Shown here: positions 39,845-49,151 of the stretch, one piece after another | Position numbering within the stretch: the stretch's first letter is position 1 | Layout: every line of letters starts with the position of its first letter | Assembly (NCBI RefSeq): GCF_017312725.1 | Contig: NZ_BOPO01000001.1 | Coordinates: 1 to 64,000, forward strand | Source of the DNA: Actinocatenispora comari | GTDB taxonomy: Bacteria > Actinomycetota > Actinomycetes > Mycobacteriales > Micromonosporaceae | DNA: 64,000 bases | Direction of reading: 5' to 3' | Made by a program: the position numbers and the translations under genes | Notes under the pieces: model-generated | Database searches by the model: none | The model's input: only the letters and a program-made list of their open reading frames with translations | What the model was told of the DNA's origin: nothing

Positions 39845-41812
39845 CTACCCGGTCACCGGTACCTGGGCGTAGGCCGTGGCGGCCGAGGGTGCGGAGCGCA
39901 CCGGTGTCCGCGATCCCGGCGGGTACCCCTGCGCCCGCGCGCTGTTTCGGACGTACTGCGCGCGCAGGTCGGCGGCGGTGATCCGGTAGGTGGCGGTGCA
40001 GGTCATCGCCTTCCCCGGGGCCAGCGTGGTCTGCGGGCAGCGGACCGTCGACATGCCGGGACGGTGGTCCGGCACGGTGATCCGGTCGAGCCGGACGTTG
40101 CCGGTGTTCGTCACCTGGTACCGGTAGTGCAGCAGCTGGCCGACCTCGCCGTACGTGGTCGGGTCGACCGACTTGCGGATGGTGATCGCCGGCTTCGCCA
40201 CCGCCCGGACGGTGACCTCGGCGGGCGCCGACACCAGCGGTTCGGTCGCGCCCGGCGGAACGCCCTGCGCGGTGGCCACGTTGGTGACCGAACCGCGGTC
40301 CACGTCGTCCTGGGTGATCGTGTACGTGGCCGTGCAGTCCTGGCTCTCCCCGGGCTCCAGCGTCGACCGGGGGCAGCTCACGTCGGACACGCCGGCCAGT
40401 TCGTCCACCACGTCGACGCTGGTCAGCGGTACATCGCCGGTGTTGGTGACGTGGTAGGTGTAGCGGATCACCTGGCCGGCGGCCGAGAACGAGCTCGGTG
40501 TGGCGCTCTTGGTGAGGCCGATCCCACCCTGCGCCGGCGGCACGAACGTGACGTCCGCGCTGCCCGGCGGGTTGACGCCGGTCGAGTCGGTGATGTTCGA
40601 CCCGTCGTTGGTGTAGGTGCCGGCGGTCGACGAGGTCACCCGCGCGGTCACCGTGCAGGACGCCTGGCCGGCGCTCAGCGCGCCACCGGTCAGGGAGATG
40701 GTGGAACCGCCGTCGTCGGCGCTGACGGTACCGGCGGGGCAGTCGGTGCTGGCATCGGCCGGCGTGGTGAGCGTCAGCCCAGGCGGCAGCGTGTCGGTGA
40801 ACGACCAGCCGTCCTTGGCGAGCAGGTCGTCGGTGTTCGTGATGGTGAACGTCAGCAGCGAACTGCCGCCCACTCCGGTGCGGTCGGGGTCGAACGACTT
40901 GTCCAGCTGCGGTGTCACGTCCAGCAGCCGGATGTCGTCGAAGGAGTGGTCGTTGCCGTTCCCGCTGCCCTGGCCGTTGATCATCTTGATGCCGACCTCG
41001 GTGCCGGTGAACAGCAGCGGGGCGTCGCCGGTGAAGGTACCCGCGAAGTACCCGGGCTCGACCTCGGTTCCGCTGGTGCACGGGTCGATCGGCCGGTTGG
41101 TGACCGGGATCGACGTCGTCCCGTCGACGAGGTAGTAGTTCAGCAGGGCGTGGTTGTGGTTGGCGTCGCAGCTGGTCTCCGCGGCGTTCACGGAGAACGT
41201 CAGGAACCGGCCGTTGGCGGTGACCGGCACCGGGTTCTCGGTCTGGAACTCGACCTTGTCCGGCCCGGGGTTGCCGCTGTTCACCGACCCGTTGGTGTAG
41301 GCGCTGACCGCGTGGTTCGCGCTCGGCACGGCCGACCCGTTCAGGTCGCCGATCGCCCGGGACAGCTGGCGCACCCGGTTCCACGCCGTCACTCCCGGCG
41401 TCCCCGGTCCACCCGTGGCGGGCGTGCAGTCGCGTACCTGCGGGGCCACCGACGGGTCGCTGCCCGGCGGGTCGTCGAACGCGGCGATCCAGCCGTTGCA
41501 GTTGACCAGCCAGGCGGGGTCCGCGGTGTAGGTCGTGCCGGCGGTCCCGGTGTAGTCGTCGAGCCGGATCGGCAGCGCCGACTGGCGGTTCTCGAAGTCC
41601 TCGGTGAACACGGGGGTCGGCGGCTGCGGGGTACCGGGCGAGCCCGGCGCCGTCTCCGGCGACGCGACGGCCGGGGCGGCCGACGCGGGGGCCGGATGGC
41701 TTGCCACGCAAGCGACCGCCGCCGTCAGCAGGGCACAACCCAGCGCGGCGACGCGGGTACGGCCGAACCTGGTCAGTGTGCGGCTCATCCGTCGGTCATG
41801 TACGGCATGCAC
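39845..41812 (-). CDS. secreted surface protein with DUF11-type repeats
   Basis: 655 aa. Signal peptide (RVAALGCALLTAAVACVAS to ASA) then an N-terminal beta-rich domain of about 230 residues (FTEDFENR to FDDIRLLDV), followed by three DUF11/conserved-repeat domains (LDKSFDPDRTGVGGSSLLTFTITNT; LTKSATPSSFSAAGQVIRYT; IRKSVDPTTYGEVGQLLHYR), each about 120 residues. No LPXTG signal or C-terminal anchor is visible, so release or wall association by another route is expected. Function unknown, likely structural or adhesive. GTG at 41812 is used; the ATG at 41788 is equally possible. Confidence 0.82.
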   Translation of the reverse strand: MHAVHDRRMSRTLTRFGRTRVAALGCALLTAAVACVASHPAPASAAPAVASPETAPGSPGTPQPPTPVFTEDFENRQSALPIRLDDYTGTAGTTYTADPAWLVNCNGWIAAFDDPPGSDPSVAPQVRDCTPATGGPGTPGVTAWNRVRQLSRAIGDLNGSAVPSANHAVSAYTNGSVNSGNPGPDKVEFQTENPVPVTANGRFLTFSVNAAETSCDANHNHALLNYYLVDGTTSIPVTNRPIDPCTSGTEVEPGYFAGTFTGDAPLLFTGTEVGIKMINGQGSGNGNDHSFDDIRLLDVTPQLDKSFDPDRTGVGGSSLLTFTITNTDDLLAKDGWSFTDTLPPGLTLTTPADASTDCPAGTVSADDGGSTISLTGGALSAGQASCTVTARVTSSTAGTYTNDGSNITDSTGVNPPGSADVTFVPPAQGGIGLTKSATPSSFSAAGQVIRYTYHVTNTGDVPLTSVDVVDELAGVSDVSCPRSTLEPGESQDCTATYTITQDDVDRGSVTNVATAQGVPPGATEPLVSAPAEVTVRAVAKPAITIRKSVDPTTYGEVGQLLHYRYQVTNTGNVRLDRITVPDHRPGMSTVRCPQTTLAPGKAMTCTATYRITAADLRAQYVRNSARAQGYPPGSRTPVRSAPSAATAYAQVPVTG

Positions 41813-42044
41813 TTCTCCCCTGGCGTATTGACTACGCGGGGGACACTAAGCACCACGAAGAGCGACACACCGGGTTGGACCGGAACGAGCCGGCGAAGTT
41901 CCTCACATTGGTCGTACCGACCGGGTCAAAAACGGGCGCACGCCAGCGGAAACGAGACCGCGACCGTCCTGCCGTGCGGGCGGCGCCGCCGTGCGGGCCG
42001 TGCTGCCCGTGCTGCCCGTGCCGCCGTGCGGGCCGTTTCTGCGG

Positions 42045-43037
42045 TCAGGGCCGGGCGATGCTGTGCGGTGCGAGGGCGGCGGTGGGGCGGATCTCGCCGA
42101 CCGGTGCCCCATGCCCCAGTACCGGCGGGGTCGCGAGCGAGCCGTCCACGGGCAGGGCGTCCACGGCGGTGAGGTCGGCGCCGAGCGCGCGCAGCGCCGC
42201 GACCAGTACCGGCGGGCGGGCGCGGCCGGAGCCGTCGGCGATCTTGAGGGCGGCGGCGCGGCCGTCCGGCAGCGCGGCGGCGTAGACGCCTTCGGCGCCG
42301 TCCTTGGCGATCAGCCCGGGGACGAGGCGCATCAGGTCGGTGACGTCGCGCCCGGTCCCGCCGACGTACTCGGGGTGCGCGCGCATGGCGGCGGCGACCC
42401 GGCCCTCCGGGATGCCGGAGTGTGCGGTGGCGATCCGGCCGAACGCGCGGGCCAGCCCGGTCAGCGACACCGCGAACAGCGGCGCGCCGCAGCCGTCGAC
42501 GCCGACCGCGGCGACGGGCTCGCCGGCCAGGTCCTCCAGGGTGCGGCGGACGGCGCGCTGCAGCGGGTGGCCGGGGTCGAGGTAGTTCTCGATGGGCCAG
42601 CCGGCGGTGACGCAGGTGGCGAGCATCGCGGCGTGCTTGCCGGAGCAGTTCATGGTGATGCGTTCCGGGCCGCGGCCGGCGGCGTAGTGCGCGGCGAGCG
42701 CCTCGGTGGACAGCGGTAGCCCGGGGGTGTTCTGCAGGTCGTCGGGGGTGAGGCCGGCGCCGGCGAGGATGCGCCGCACCCCGTCCAGGTGGTACGGCTC
42801 GCCGGAGTGGCTGGCGCTGGCCAGGGCGAGCAGTTCGCCGTCCAGGTCGAGGCCGGCGCGCAGCATCGCGGTGGCCTGGATCGGCTTGTTCGACGAGCGC
42901 GGGTAGACCGGGACGTCCGGCGCGCCGACGGTCAGTACCGGCCGGTTGTCGGCGTCGAGTGCCACCACCGAGCCGTGGTGCCCGGATTCCAGAAAGTCGC
43001 CGCGCCAGACCTCGGCGACCGGCTCGTGCCCGCCCAT
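42045..43037 (-). CDS. asparaginase, type II-like (PF06089 family)
   Basis: 330 aa. It starts VAEVWRGDFLESGHHGSVVALD and contains YPRSSNKPIQATAML, ASASHSGEPYHLDGVRRIL, MNCSGKHAAMLATC and VDGCGAPLFA, the signature blocks of the Rhizobium-etli-type asparaginase family (thermolabile asparaginase II), unrelated to E. coli AnsA/AnsB. It hydrolyses asparagine to aspartate and ammonia. The ATG is followed by an ordinary N-terminus without signal peptide, so the enzyme is cytoplasmic. Confidence 0.9.
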   Translation of the reverse strand: MGGHEPVAEVWRGDFLESGHHGSVVALDADNRPVLTVGAPDVPVYPRSSNKPIQATAMLRAGLDLDGELLALASASHSGEPYHLDGVRRILAGAGLTPDDLQNTPGLPLSTEALAAHYAAGRGPERITMNCSGKHAAMLATCVTAGWPIENYLDPGHPLQRAVRRTLEDLAGEPVAAVGVDGCGAPLFAVSLTGLARAFGRIATAHSGIPEGRVAAAMRAHPEYVGGTGRDVTDLMRLVPGLIAKDGAEGVYAAALPDGRAAALKIADGSGRARPPVLVAALRALGADLTAVDALPVDGSLATPPVLGHGAPVGEIRPTAALAPHSIARP

Positions 43038-43141
43038 GCGTACCCCCCAGATCGTCCCGCCTGGGTACGAGTCTTGCAGCGTCGCGGCGCGCGTCGCGAG
43101 CGGCCGGAGGTGACGGAGTGCGCCGTCACAGCGCCCCCACG

Positions 43142-43177
43142 TTGTACTGTCGGGATAGTTAGGCTAGCCTGACCTCG
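43142..43177 (+). promoter_or_regulatory. iron-regulated promoter with DtxR/IdeR box upstream of efeUOB
   Basis: TTGTAC (43142-43147) and TAGCCT (43165-43170) are 17 bp apart. The 19-bp element TTAGGCTAGCCTGACCTCG at 43159-43177 matches the DtxR/IdeR iron box (TTAGGTTAGCCTAACCTAA) at 15 of 19 positions and overlaps the -10 element. Iron-bound DtxR/IdeR would block this promoter, giving induction under iron limitation. Confidence 0.72.
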
Positions 43178-43261
43178 TTTGAGCGGGCGCTGCCCGCCAT
43201 CGCCGCCGGTCGATACCGGACGGGCGAACCACACAGGTCGGCGCAAGGAGGCGCGACAGCG

Positions 43262-44122
43262 GTGATTCCGACGCTGGTGATCGGTCTGCGCGAAGGGCTC
43301 GAGGCGGCGCTGATCGTCGGCATCATCGCCGCGTTCCTCGGCCGCAACGGTCGGCGCGACGCGCTACGGCAGATGTGGATCGGCGTGGCCGCCGCGGTGG
43401 TGCTCTGCCTGCTGATCGGTGTCGGGTTGGTCACCCTGTCACAGGAACTGCCGCAACAGGCCCAGGAGGGCCTGGAGACCGTGATCGGGCTGTTCGCGGT
43501 CGTGATGGTCACGTTCATGATCGTGTGGATGTCCAAGCACTCCCGGTACATGAAGCGGGACCTGGAGGGCGCCGCGTCGGACGCGCTGGCCCGCGGCTCC
43601 GCCGGTGCGCTGGTGGCGATGGCGTTCCTCGCCGTGCTCCGGGAGGGCTTCGAGACCTCCGTCTTCCTCGTCTCCGTGCTGCAGAACTCCGGCAGCGTCG
43701 CGACCGGCGCGATCGGAGCCGTGCTCGGCATCCTGATCGCGGTCGCCATCGGGTACGGCATCTACCGCGGCGGCGTGAAGCTCAACATGGCGCGGTTCTT
43801 CAAGATCACCGGTCTGGTCCTGGTACTGGTCGCCGCCGGGCTGGTGATGACCGCGCTGCGCACCGCGCACGAGGCCGGCTGGCTCAACGTCGGGCAGGCT
43901 ACCGCCGTCGACCTCACCTGGCTGGTACGCCCCGGCACCGTGCTGGAGTCGCTGTTCACCGGCGTACTGGGCTGGCAGTCCCGGCCGGCCGTGATCGAGG
44001 CGATCGGCTGGCTGGTGTACGCGGTACCGATGCTCTGCTACGTCGCCTGGCCGCGACGCCGGAAGGCGCCCGCCGCGAAGAAGTCCACCGAGCCGGCACC
44101 GGCACCCGTCGACGCCGCCTGA
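43262..44122 (+). CDS. efeU: ferrous/ferric iron permease EfeU (FTR1 family)
   Basis: 286 aa with seven membrane helices. GLREGLEAALIVGII (residues 9-23) and LREGFETSVFLVSV carry the two REGxE iron-translocation motifs of the FTR1/OFeT family. First gene of efeUOB, downstream of an iron box. Works with EfeO and EfeB to import iron across the membrane. GTG start; ribosome site AAGGAGG about 10 nt upstream. Confidence 0.93.
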   Translation: MIPTLVIGLREGLEAALIVGIIAAFLGRNGRRDALRQMWIGVAAAVVLCLLIGVGLVTLSQELPQQAQEGLETVIGLFAVVMVTFMIVWMSKHSRYMKRDLEGAASDALARGSAGALVAMAFLAVLREGFETSVFLVSVLQNSGSVATGAIGAVLGILIAVAIGYGIYRGGVKLNMARFFKITGLVLVLVAAGLVMTALRTAHEAGWLNVGQATAVDLTWLVRPGTVLESLFTGVLGWQSRPAVIEAIGWLVYAVPMLCYVAWPRRRKAPAAKKSTEPAPAPVDAA

Positions 44123-44165
44123 GCACCACACCCCTCGAACACGACATCGCAAGGAGTACCCCGTC

Positions 44166-45326
44166 ATGCCTCGACCCCGATCGCTGCGCGCGCTGAGCGT
44201 CGGCGTACCGGCCGGGCTGGTCGCCGTCGGCCTGCTCGCCACCGGCTGCCAGCAGGGTGGCGACGACGCCGCCGCGAAGGGCGCGACGACGGTCAAGGTG
44301 TCGCTGACCGACGACGGCTGCAAGCCGTCCCCGGCGAAGATCAAGGCCGGCGCGGTCACGTTCGAGGTGAAGAACGCCAACGCGAGCAAGGTCAGCGAGG
44401 CCGAGCTGCTGCAGCACGGGGTGATCGTCGGCGAGAAGGAGAACCTGACGCCGGGCCTGTCCGGCACGTTCTCGCTCAAGCTCAAGGCCGGCAAGTACCA
44501 GCTCTACTGCCCGAACGCGAAGACCGAGCACTGGAACCTCCAGGTCACCGGGACGGCGGCGGGCGCCAGCCAGGACCCGGCGGTACGCAAGGCGCTCGCG
44601 TCGGCGACGACCGGGTACCACGACTACGTGGTCGCCGAGGTGGACAAGCTGATCCCGGCGACGAGGAAGTTCACCGACGCGGTCCGGGCCGGCGACGTCG
44701 AGAAGGCGAAGCAGCTGTACGCCTCGGCGCGGTACTACTACGAGGAGGTCGAGCCGGTCGCGGAGAGCTTCGGCAACCTCGACCCGGACGTGGACGCGCG
44801 CGCCAACGACGTGACCGACCCGAGCAAGTGGACCGGGTTCCACCGGATCGAGAAGGCGCTCTGGCAGGACAAGTCGGCCAAGGGCATGAAGCCGGTCGCG
44901 GACAAGCTGGACGCCGACGTCGCCAAGCTGAAGAAACTGGTGGCGACCGCGAAGTACCAGCCGGCGCAGCTCGCCAACGGCGCCACCGAACTGCTCAACG
45001 AGGTGGCGTCCAGCAAGATCACCGGCGAGGAGGACCGGTACTCGCACACCGACCTGACCGACTTCGAGGCGAACCTGACCGGCGGGCAGAAGGCGTTCCA
45101 GCTGCTCAAGCCGGCGCTGGACAAGATCGACCCGGCCCTGGCGAAGAAGGTCGACTCGGCGTACGCGCAGGTCTTCGACTCGCTGAAGCCGTTCGCGGGC
45201 GACTACGCCGGGACGAAGTACGTGGACTACTCGACGGTGACGCAGGCGCAGCGCCGTACCCTGACGCAGCAGGTGGACGCGCTCGCCGAGCCGCTGTCCC
45301 AGGTCGCCGCGAAGGTGACCGGCTGA
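44166..45326 (+). CDS. efeO: iron uptake lipoprotein EfeO
   Basis: 386 aa. Lipobox LLATGC (Cys at about 28) marks a lipoprotein. An N-terminal cupredoxin-like domain has DDGCKPSP and YQLYCPNAKTEHW; the C-terminal M75-like helical domain (about 135-386) has the HxxE metal motif HRIEKALW. EfeO binds iron outside the cell and passes it to EfeU. It follows efeU by 43 bp. Confidence 0.93.
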   Translation: MPRPRSLRALSVGVPAGLVAVGLLATGCQQGGDDAAAKGATTVKVSLTDDGCKPSPAKIKAGAVTFEVKNANASKVSEAELLQHGVIVGEKENLTPGLSGTFSLKLKAGKYQLYCPNAKTEHWNLQVTGTAAGASQDPAVRKALASATTGYHDYVVAEVDKLIPATRKFTDAVRAGDVEKAKQLYASARYYYEEVEPVAESFGNLDPDVDARANDVTDPSKWTGFHRIEKALWQDKSAKGMKPVADKLDADVAKLKKLVATAKYQPAQLANGATELLNEVASSKITGEEDRYSHTDLTDFEANLTGGQKAFQLLKPALDKIDPALAKKVDSAYAQVFDSLKPFAGDYAGTKYVDYSTVTQAQRRTLTQQVDALAEPLSQVAAKVTG

Positions 45327-45329
45327 CCG

Positions 45330-45340
45330 TCCACAGTGGA
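45330..45340. repeat. TCCACWGTGGA palindrome
   Basis: Exact copy, GTCCACAGTGGAC, in the 35-bp gap between efeO and efeB. It could modulate read-through as a small hairpin or be simply a family member. Confidence 0.7.
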
Positions 45341-45361
45341 CGCTCTGAGGAGGGATCGCCG

Positions 45362-46612
45362 ATGGCGGAACGGCTTCGTACCTCGCGCCGCGGGCTGCTG
45401 ACGCTCGGCACCGCGGCGGTGGCCGGTACCGCGGCGGGCACGCTGACCGGGTGCGGCTCGGACGCCGACCAGCCGGCCGCGGCGCCGGCGATGGTGGCGT
45501 TCGGCGGCGACCGGCAGGCCGGCATCGCCACCGCCCAGCAGGACCGGCTGGCGTTCGCCGCGTACGACCTGACCATCGACGGGACCCCGGCGCAGAACCG
45601 GGAAGCGTTGCGCGAGTTGCTGAAGACCTGGACCGCGGCGGCCCGCGCGATGTGCGCCGGCAAGCCCGTCCCGGGCGAGAACAAGCTCGGCACCGCGCCG
45701 CCGGCCGACACCGGCGAGGCGTTCGGCAGCAAGCCGGCGAACCTGACCGTCACGATCGGGTTCGGCCCGTCGCTGTTCGACAAGCGGTTCGGGCTGGCGG
45801 ACCGGCGGCCGGCGGCACTCGCCGACCTGCCGAAGTTCGCCGGGGAGAACCTGGACGCGCAGAACAGCAACGGCGACCTCGCGATCCAGGCCTGCTCGGA
45901 CGACCCGATGGTGGCGTTCCACGCGGTCCGCAACCTGGCCCGGCTGGGCCGCGGCACCGTGGTGATGCGCTGGTCGCAGCTGGGTTTCGGGCGGGCCGCC
46001 TCGACCAGCACGAAGCAGGAGACGCCGCGGAACCTGTTCGGGTTCAAGGACGGCACCCGCAACATCCACGACGCGAAGACCATGGACCGCTGGGTGTTCG
46101 TCGGGTCCGACACCGACCAGAAGTGGATGCGGGACGGCAGCTACCTGGTGGCGCGCAAGATCCGGATGCGGATCGAGGCGTGGGACCGCGACTTCCTGAC
46201 CGACCAGCAGAACGTGTTCGGCCGGCACAAGTACACCGGGGCGCCGCTGACCGGGGGCAGCGAGTTCGACAAACCGAACTTCGCGGCGAAGAACCCGGAC
46301 GGCTCGCCGACGATCCCGGTCGGCGCGCACATGCGGCTGGCCGCCCGGGAGAACAACGGTGGCGTGCAGATCCTGCGCCGCGCGTACAACTACACCGACG
46401 GGATGATCGCCGCCTCCGGCGAGCTCGACGCGGGCCTGTTCTTCCTCTGCTACCAGCGCGACCCGCGGTCGCAGTTCGTTGCGCTGCAACGGAAGTTGAG
46501 CGCGCACGACGCGCTGAACGAGTACATCACGCACGTCGGCTCCGGCCTGTACGCCTGCCCACCCGGTGTCGCCGACCACGAGTACTGGGGCCAGGCCCTG
46601 CTGGCCGACTGA
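45362..46612 (+). CDS. efeB: deferrochelatase/DyP-type peroxidase EfeB
   Basis: 416 aa. Twin-arginine signal TSRRGLLTLGTAAVAG at the N-terminus. The DyP-peroxidase motif GFKDGTRNIHD with the catalytic Asp and the proximal His region (VGAHMRLA) are intact; heme-dependent export by Tat is the rule in this family. It oxidises ferrous iron or releases iron from heme for EfeU/EfeO. ATG with GAGGAGGGA upstream. Last gene of the operon. Confidence 0.93.
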   Translation: MAERLRTSRRGLLTLGTAAVAGTAAGTLTGCGSDADQPAAAPAMVAFGGDRQAGIATAQQDRLAFAAYDLTIDGTPAQNREALRELLKTWTAAARAMCAGKPVPGENKLGTAPPADTGEAFGSKPANLTVTIGFGPSLFDKRFGLADRRPAALADLPKFAGENLDAQNSNGDLAIQACSDDPMVAFHAVRNLARLGRGTVVMRWSQLGFGRAASTSTKQETPRNLFGFKDGTRNIHDAKTMDRWVFVGSDTDQKWMRDGSYLVARKIRMRIEAWDRDFLTDQQNVFGRHKYTGAPLTGGSEFDKPNFAAKNPDGSPTIPVGAHMRLAARENNGGVQILRRAYNYTDGMIAASGELDAGLFFLCYQRDPRSQFVALQRKLSAHDALNEYITHVGSGLYACPPGVADHEYWGQALLAD

Positions 46613-46641
46613 CCCCGGGCGTCGTCGGGCCGCTGGTGCCG

Positions 46642-48084
46642 TCAGGGGCGTTGAGCGGCGACCAGTTCCTGGGCCTCGCGGCGGGAACCGACCGCCGGCG
46701 GCGAACCGCGGAGCGGGCGGCGGGCCGTCTCGCGCATGAAGAACACCGCGACACCGCCGATCACCGCGGCCGCCATCAGGTAGAAGGCCGGCACCATGGT
46801 GCTGCCGGTGGCGCTGATCAGCGCCTCGTTGACCAGCGGGGTGGTCCCGCCGAACAGCGATACCGACACGTTGAACCCGATCGACATCGCGCCGTAGCGC
46901 ACCTTCGTCGGGAACAGTGCCGGCAGCGCCGCCGGCATCGTCGAGGTGAAGCAGACCAGCAACAGGCACAGCACCAGCACGCCGGCGAAGATCGTCGCGA
47001 CCGTCGCGAGCTGCATGAGCAGGAATGCCGGCACCGACAGTACGAAGAAGCCGATGCAGCCGGCCATCAACACCGGCCGCCGGCCGAGGTGGTCGGAGAT
47101 CCGGCCGGCGAAGGTGATCACCGCCATCATGATCACCATGCACACCAACACGATCAGCAGGCCCGGCGTCTCGCCGAAGCCGAGCGCCGCGTGCAGGTAG
47201 CTCGGCAGGTACGACAGCAGCATGTAGTCGGTGACGTTGAAGACGAGCACCAGCCCGAGGCACAGCAGCATCGCGCGCCACTCGCCGACGAGGATCTCCC
47301 GGTACTCGTGCCGCTTCGGTTTCTGCTCGTCGCTCTGCTTCTTGTCCGCGGTGATCTTCTCGTACGCCGGGGTCTCCTCCAGCCGCAGCCGCAGGTACAG
47401 GCCGATCAGGCCGAGCGGCCCAGCCACCAGGAACGGCAGCCGCCAACCCCAGGTCAGCAGCGTGTGCTCGGACAGTACGGCGGTGAGCACGGTGACCAGG
47501 CCGGCACCCATCGAGTAGCCGGTGAGGGTGCCGAACTCCAGCCAGCTGCCCATGAACCCGCGACGACGGTCCGGCGAGTACTCGGCGATGAACGTGGTCG
47601 CCCCGCCGTACTCGCCGCCCGTCGAGAACCCCTGTACCAGCCGCGCCACCAGCAGCAACGCCGGCGCGAACAGCCCGATCGTCGCGTAGGAGGGGATGAA
47701 CGCGATGCTGAACGTGCCGGCGGCCATCGTGATCATCGTGGTCGCGAGGACCCGTTTGCGGCCGATCCGGTCACCGAGCGGGCCGAAGAACAACCCGCCG
47801 ATCGGCCGGACCAGGAACGCCGCGGTGAAGGTGGCGAACGTCGAGATCAGCTGCGCCGCCGGATTCCCGCTCGGGAAGAACACCTTCCCCAACGTCACCG
47901 CGAGGTAGCTGTAGACGCCGAAGTCGAACCATTCCATCGTGTTGCCGATGGCCGCCGCGGCGACCGCCCGACGCAGCGTGTCCGGGTTGACCACGGTCAC
48001 GTCGTCGACGGTGAGCTTCCGGCGGCCACGGTCGGTACGGCGGCGCGGGCCGAGCCGCCGCGCGGCGCGTTCGGACCGTGCCAT
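46642..48084 (-). CDS. MFS transporter, metabolite:H+ symporter (MHS/ProP-like) family
   Basis: 480 aa with 12 membrane helices. AIGNTMEWFDFGVYSYLA opens the first helix, as in ProP, KgtP and ShiA; GPLGDRIGRKRVL and QGFSTGGEYGGATTFIAEY are typical MHS motifs, and a C-terminal hydrophilic tail is present. Proton-driven uptake of proline/betaine or a dicarboxylate is likely. It ends 29 bp from efeB and is convergent with it. Confidence 0.9.
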   Translation of the reverse strand: MARSERAARRLGPRRRTDRGRRKLTVDDVTVVNPDTLRRAVAAAAIGNTMEWFDFGVYSYLAVTLGKVFFPSGNPAAQLISTFATFTAAFLVRPIGGLFFGPLGDRIGRKRVLATTMITMAAGTFSIAFIPSYATIGLFAPALLLVARLVQGFSTGGEYGGATTFIAEYSPDRRRGFMGSWLEFGTLTGYSMGAGLVTVLTAVLSEHTLLTWGWRLPFLVAGPLGLIGLYLRLRLEETPAYEKITADKKQSDEQKPKRHEYREILVGEWRAMLLCLGLVLVFNVTDYMLLSYLPSYLHAALGFGETPGLLIVLVCMVIMMAVITFAGRISDHLGRRPVLMAGCIGFFVLSVPAFLLMQLATVATIFAGVLVLCLLLVCFTSTMPAALPALFPTKVRYGAMSIGFNVSVSLFGGTTPLVNEALISATGSTMVPAFYLMAAAVIGGVAVFFMRETARRPLRGSPPAVGSRREAQELVAAQRP

Positions 48085-48234
48085 GGCGCCCCTCCCGGCT
48101 CGCTCGGCGGCGGACCGCTACCGGTCCGCTGGCCGAACTACCCGGTCCCGGGCCGATCAACCGTCCGACGTTCACCGTTCGCGGCGAACCGGACAGCCGG
48201 GTTCGTCACACCCGGCCGGGCCGAAACGGCGCGG

Positions 48235-48891
48235 TCAGGTGGCGCGGCGGGCGAGGTAGACGACGTCCGGTTCGCCGCGGGCCACCTCGACCGGCAACAC
48301 CCGTACGTCGAAGAACAGCTCGCCGAGCGTCGCCTCGAACGCCGGCACGGCGGCGGCGCTCCACACGGCAAGGGCGCCACCGGGCGCGAGCGCCGACCGT
48401 ACCGCGGTGAGGCCGGCGACGTCGTACAGCTCGGCGTTGCCCGGCACCACCGTCCACTGTGGACCGTTATCGATGTCGAGGCAGATCGCGTCGTACCGGC
48501 CGGCCGGCGCATCGGCGTGCAGCCACCGCACCAGATCGTCGACCAGCACCGTGACACGCGGGTCGGCCAACGCGCCGTCGGAGAACCGGGACAGGTGCGC
48601 GTGCTGCCACTCCAACACCACCGGCTCCCGCTCCAGCACGGTGATCTCCGTCAACCGCCCGTCGGCCACCGCCTGCGCCAACGAGAACCCGACCCCCAGC
48701 CCGCCGATCAGCAGCCGGCGCGGCCCGTCCACCGCCGCCAACGCTTCCGTCACCAGCAGCCGCTCGGACCGACCGTCCGACGTGTCCATCAGAAACGTGC
48801 CGTTGCTGATGATCTCGTACCGGTCGGTCTGCTCGTCACGGCGCAACACCAGCTCGCCGCGCGGCGTGTCCCGACGTTCGATGGTCTCCAC
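48235..48891 (-). CDS. spermidine-synthase-like SAM-fold protein
   Basis: 218 aa, Rossmann-like methyltransferase fold: LLIGGLGVGFSLAQAV (about 60-75) as SAM-binding loop, ITVLEREPVVLEW with the acidic ligand, and YDAICLDIDNGPQWTV. This resembles short SpeE-like proteins common in actinobacteria, which lack the full putrescine pocket, so true aminopropyl transfer is unproven. GTG start, preceded in the same leftward direction by no partner gene. Confidence 0.82.
   Translation of the reverse strand: METIERRDTPRGELVLRRDEQTDRYEIISNGTFLMDTSDGRSERLLVTEALAAVDGPRRLLIGGLGVGFSLAQAVADGRLTEITVLEREPVVLEWQHAHLSRFSDGALADPRVTVLVDDLVRWLHADAPAGRYDAICLDIDNGPQWTVVPGNAELYDVAGLTAVRSALAPGGALAVWSAAAVPAFEATLGELFFDVRVLPVEVARGEPDVVYLARRAT
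48453..48463. repeat. TCCACWGTGGA palindrome
   Basis: Exact copy, GTCCACTGTGGAC, inside the SpeE-like gene. Confidence 0.7.
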
Positions 48892-48989
48892 GGACGTCGA
48901 GCCTAGGTGCCGACGGCGGCCGCGTGCCGCTCGGTGCCGGCCGCCTCCGGCCGGATGCGGGAAGGCCGGATCACCTGTAGCGCTATGGC

Positions 48990-49046
48990 AGCCCCCACCC
49001 TCACCGGGGGCTCCCCGCTGACCAGCCTATCGGGGTGAGTGGGGGC
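48990..49046 (+). other. candidate leader RNA with alternative hairpins
   Basis: AGCCCCC (48990-48996) pairs with GGGGGCT (49006-49012). The same left arm and its loop (GCCCCCACCCTCACC) can instead pair with GGGGTGAGTGGGGGC (49032-49046). Mutually exclusive stems about 105 nt before the quinone oxidoreductase GTG could form an attenuator. No known RNA family was recognised. Confidence 0.35.
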
Positions 49047-49151
49047 CGGCGCGGGTCGCGGGAAATCTGTGGACGACGGGTACCCCTGTGGACAACGCGG
49101 CGCGGACCCGGTCGACGCGAAACGACCGGCCCCCGGCGGTACGGTGGCGAC

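Noticed and set aside
41813-42044. Repeated GCCGTGCGGGC upstream of the DUF11 protein as an operator array
   Set aside because: Copies are few, irregularly spaced and embedded in generic GC-rich sequence; evidence too weak to call.
1831-48463. TCCACWGTGGA sites as DnaA boxes or an origin
   Set aside because: The shared GTCCACA is not preceded by TT in most copies, sites are scattered singly, and no dnaA/dnaN/recF region is present.
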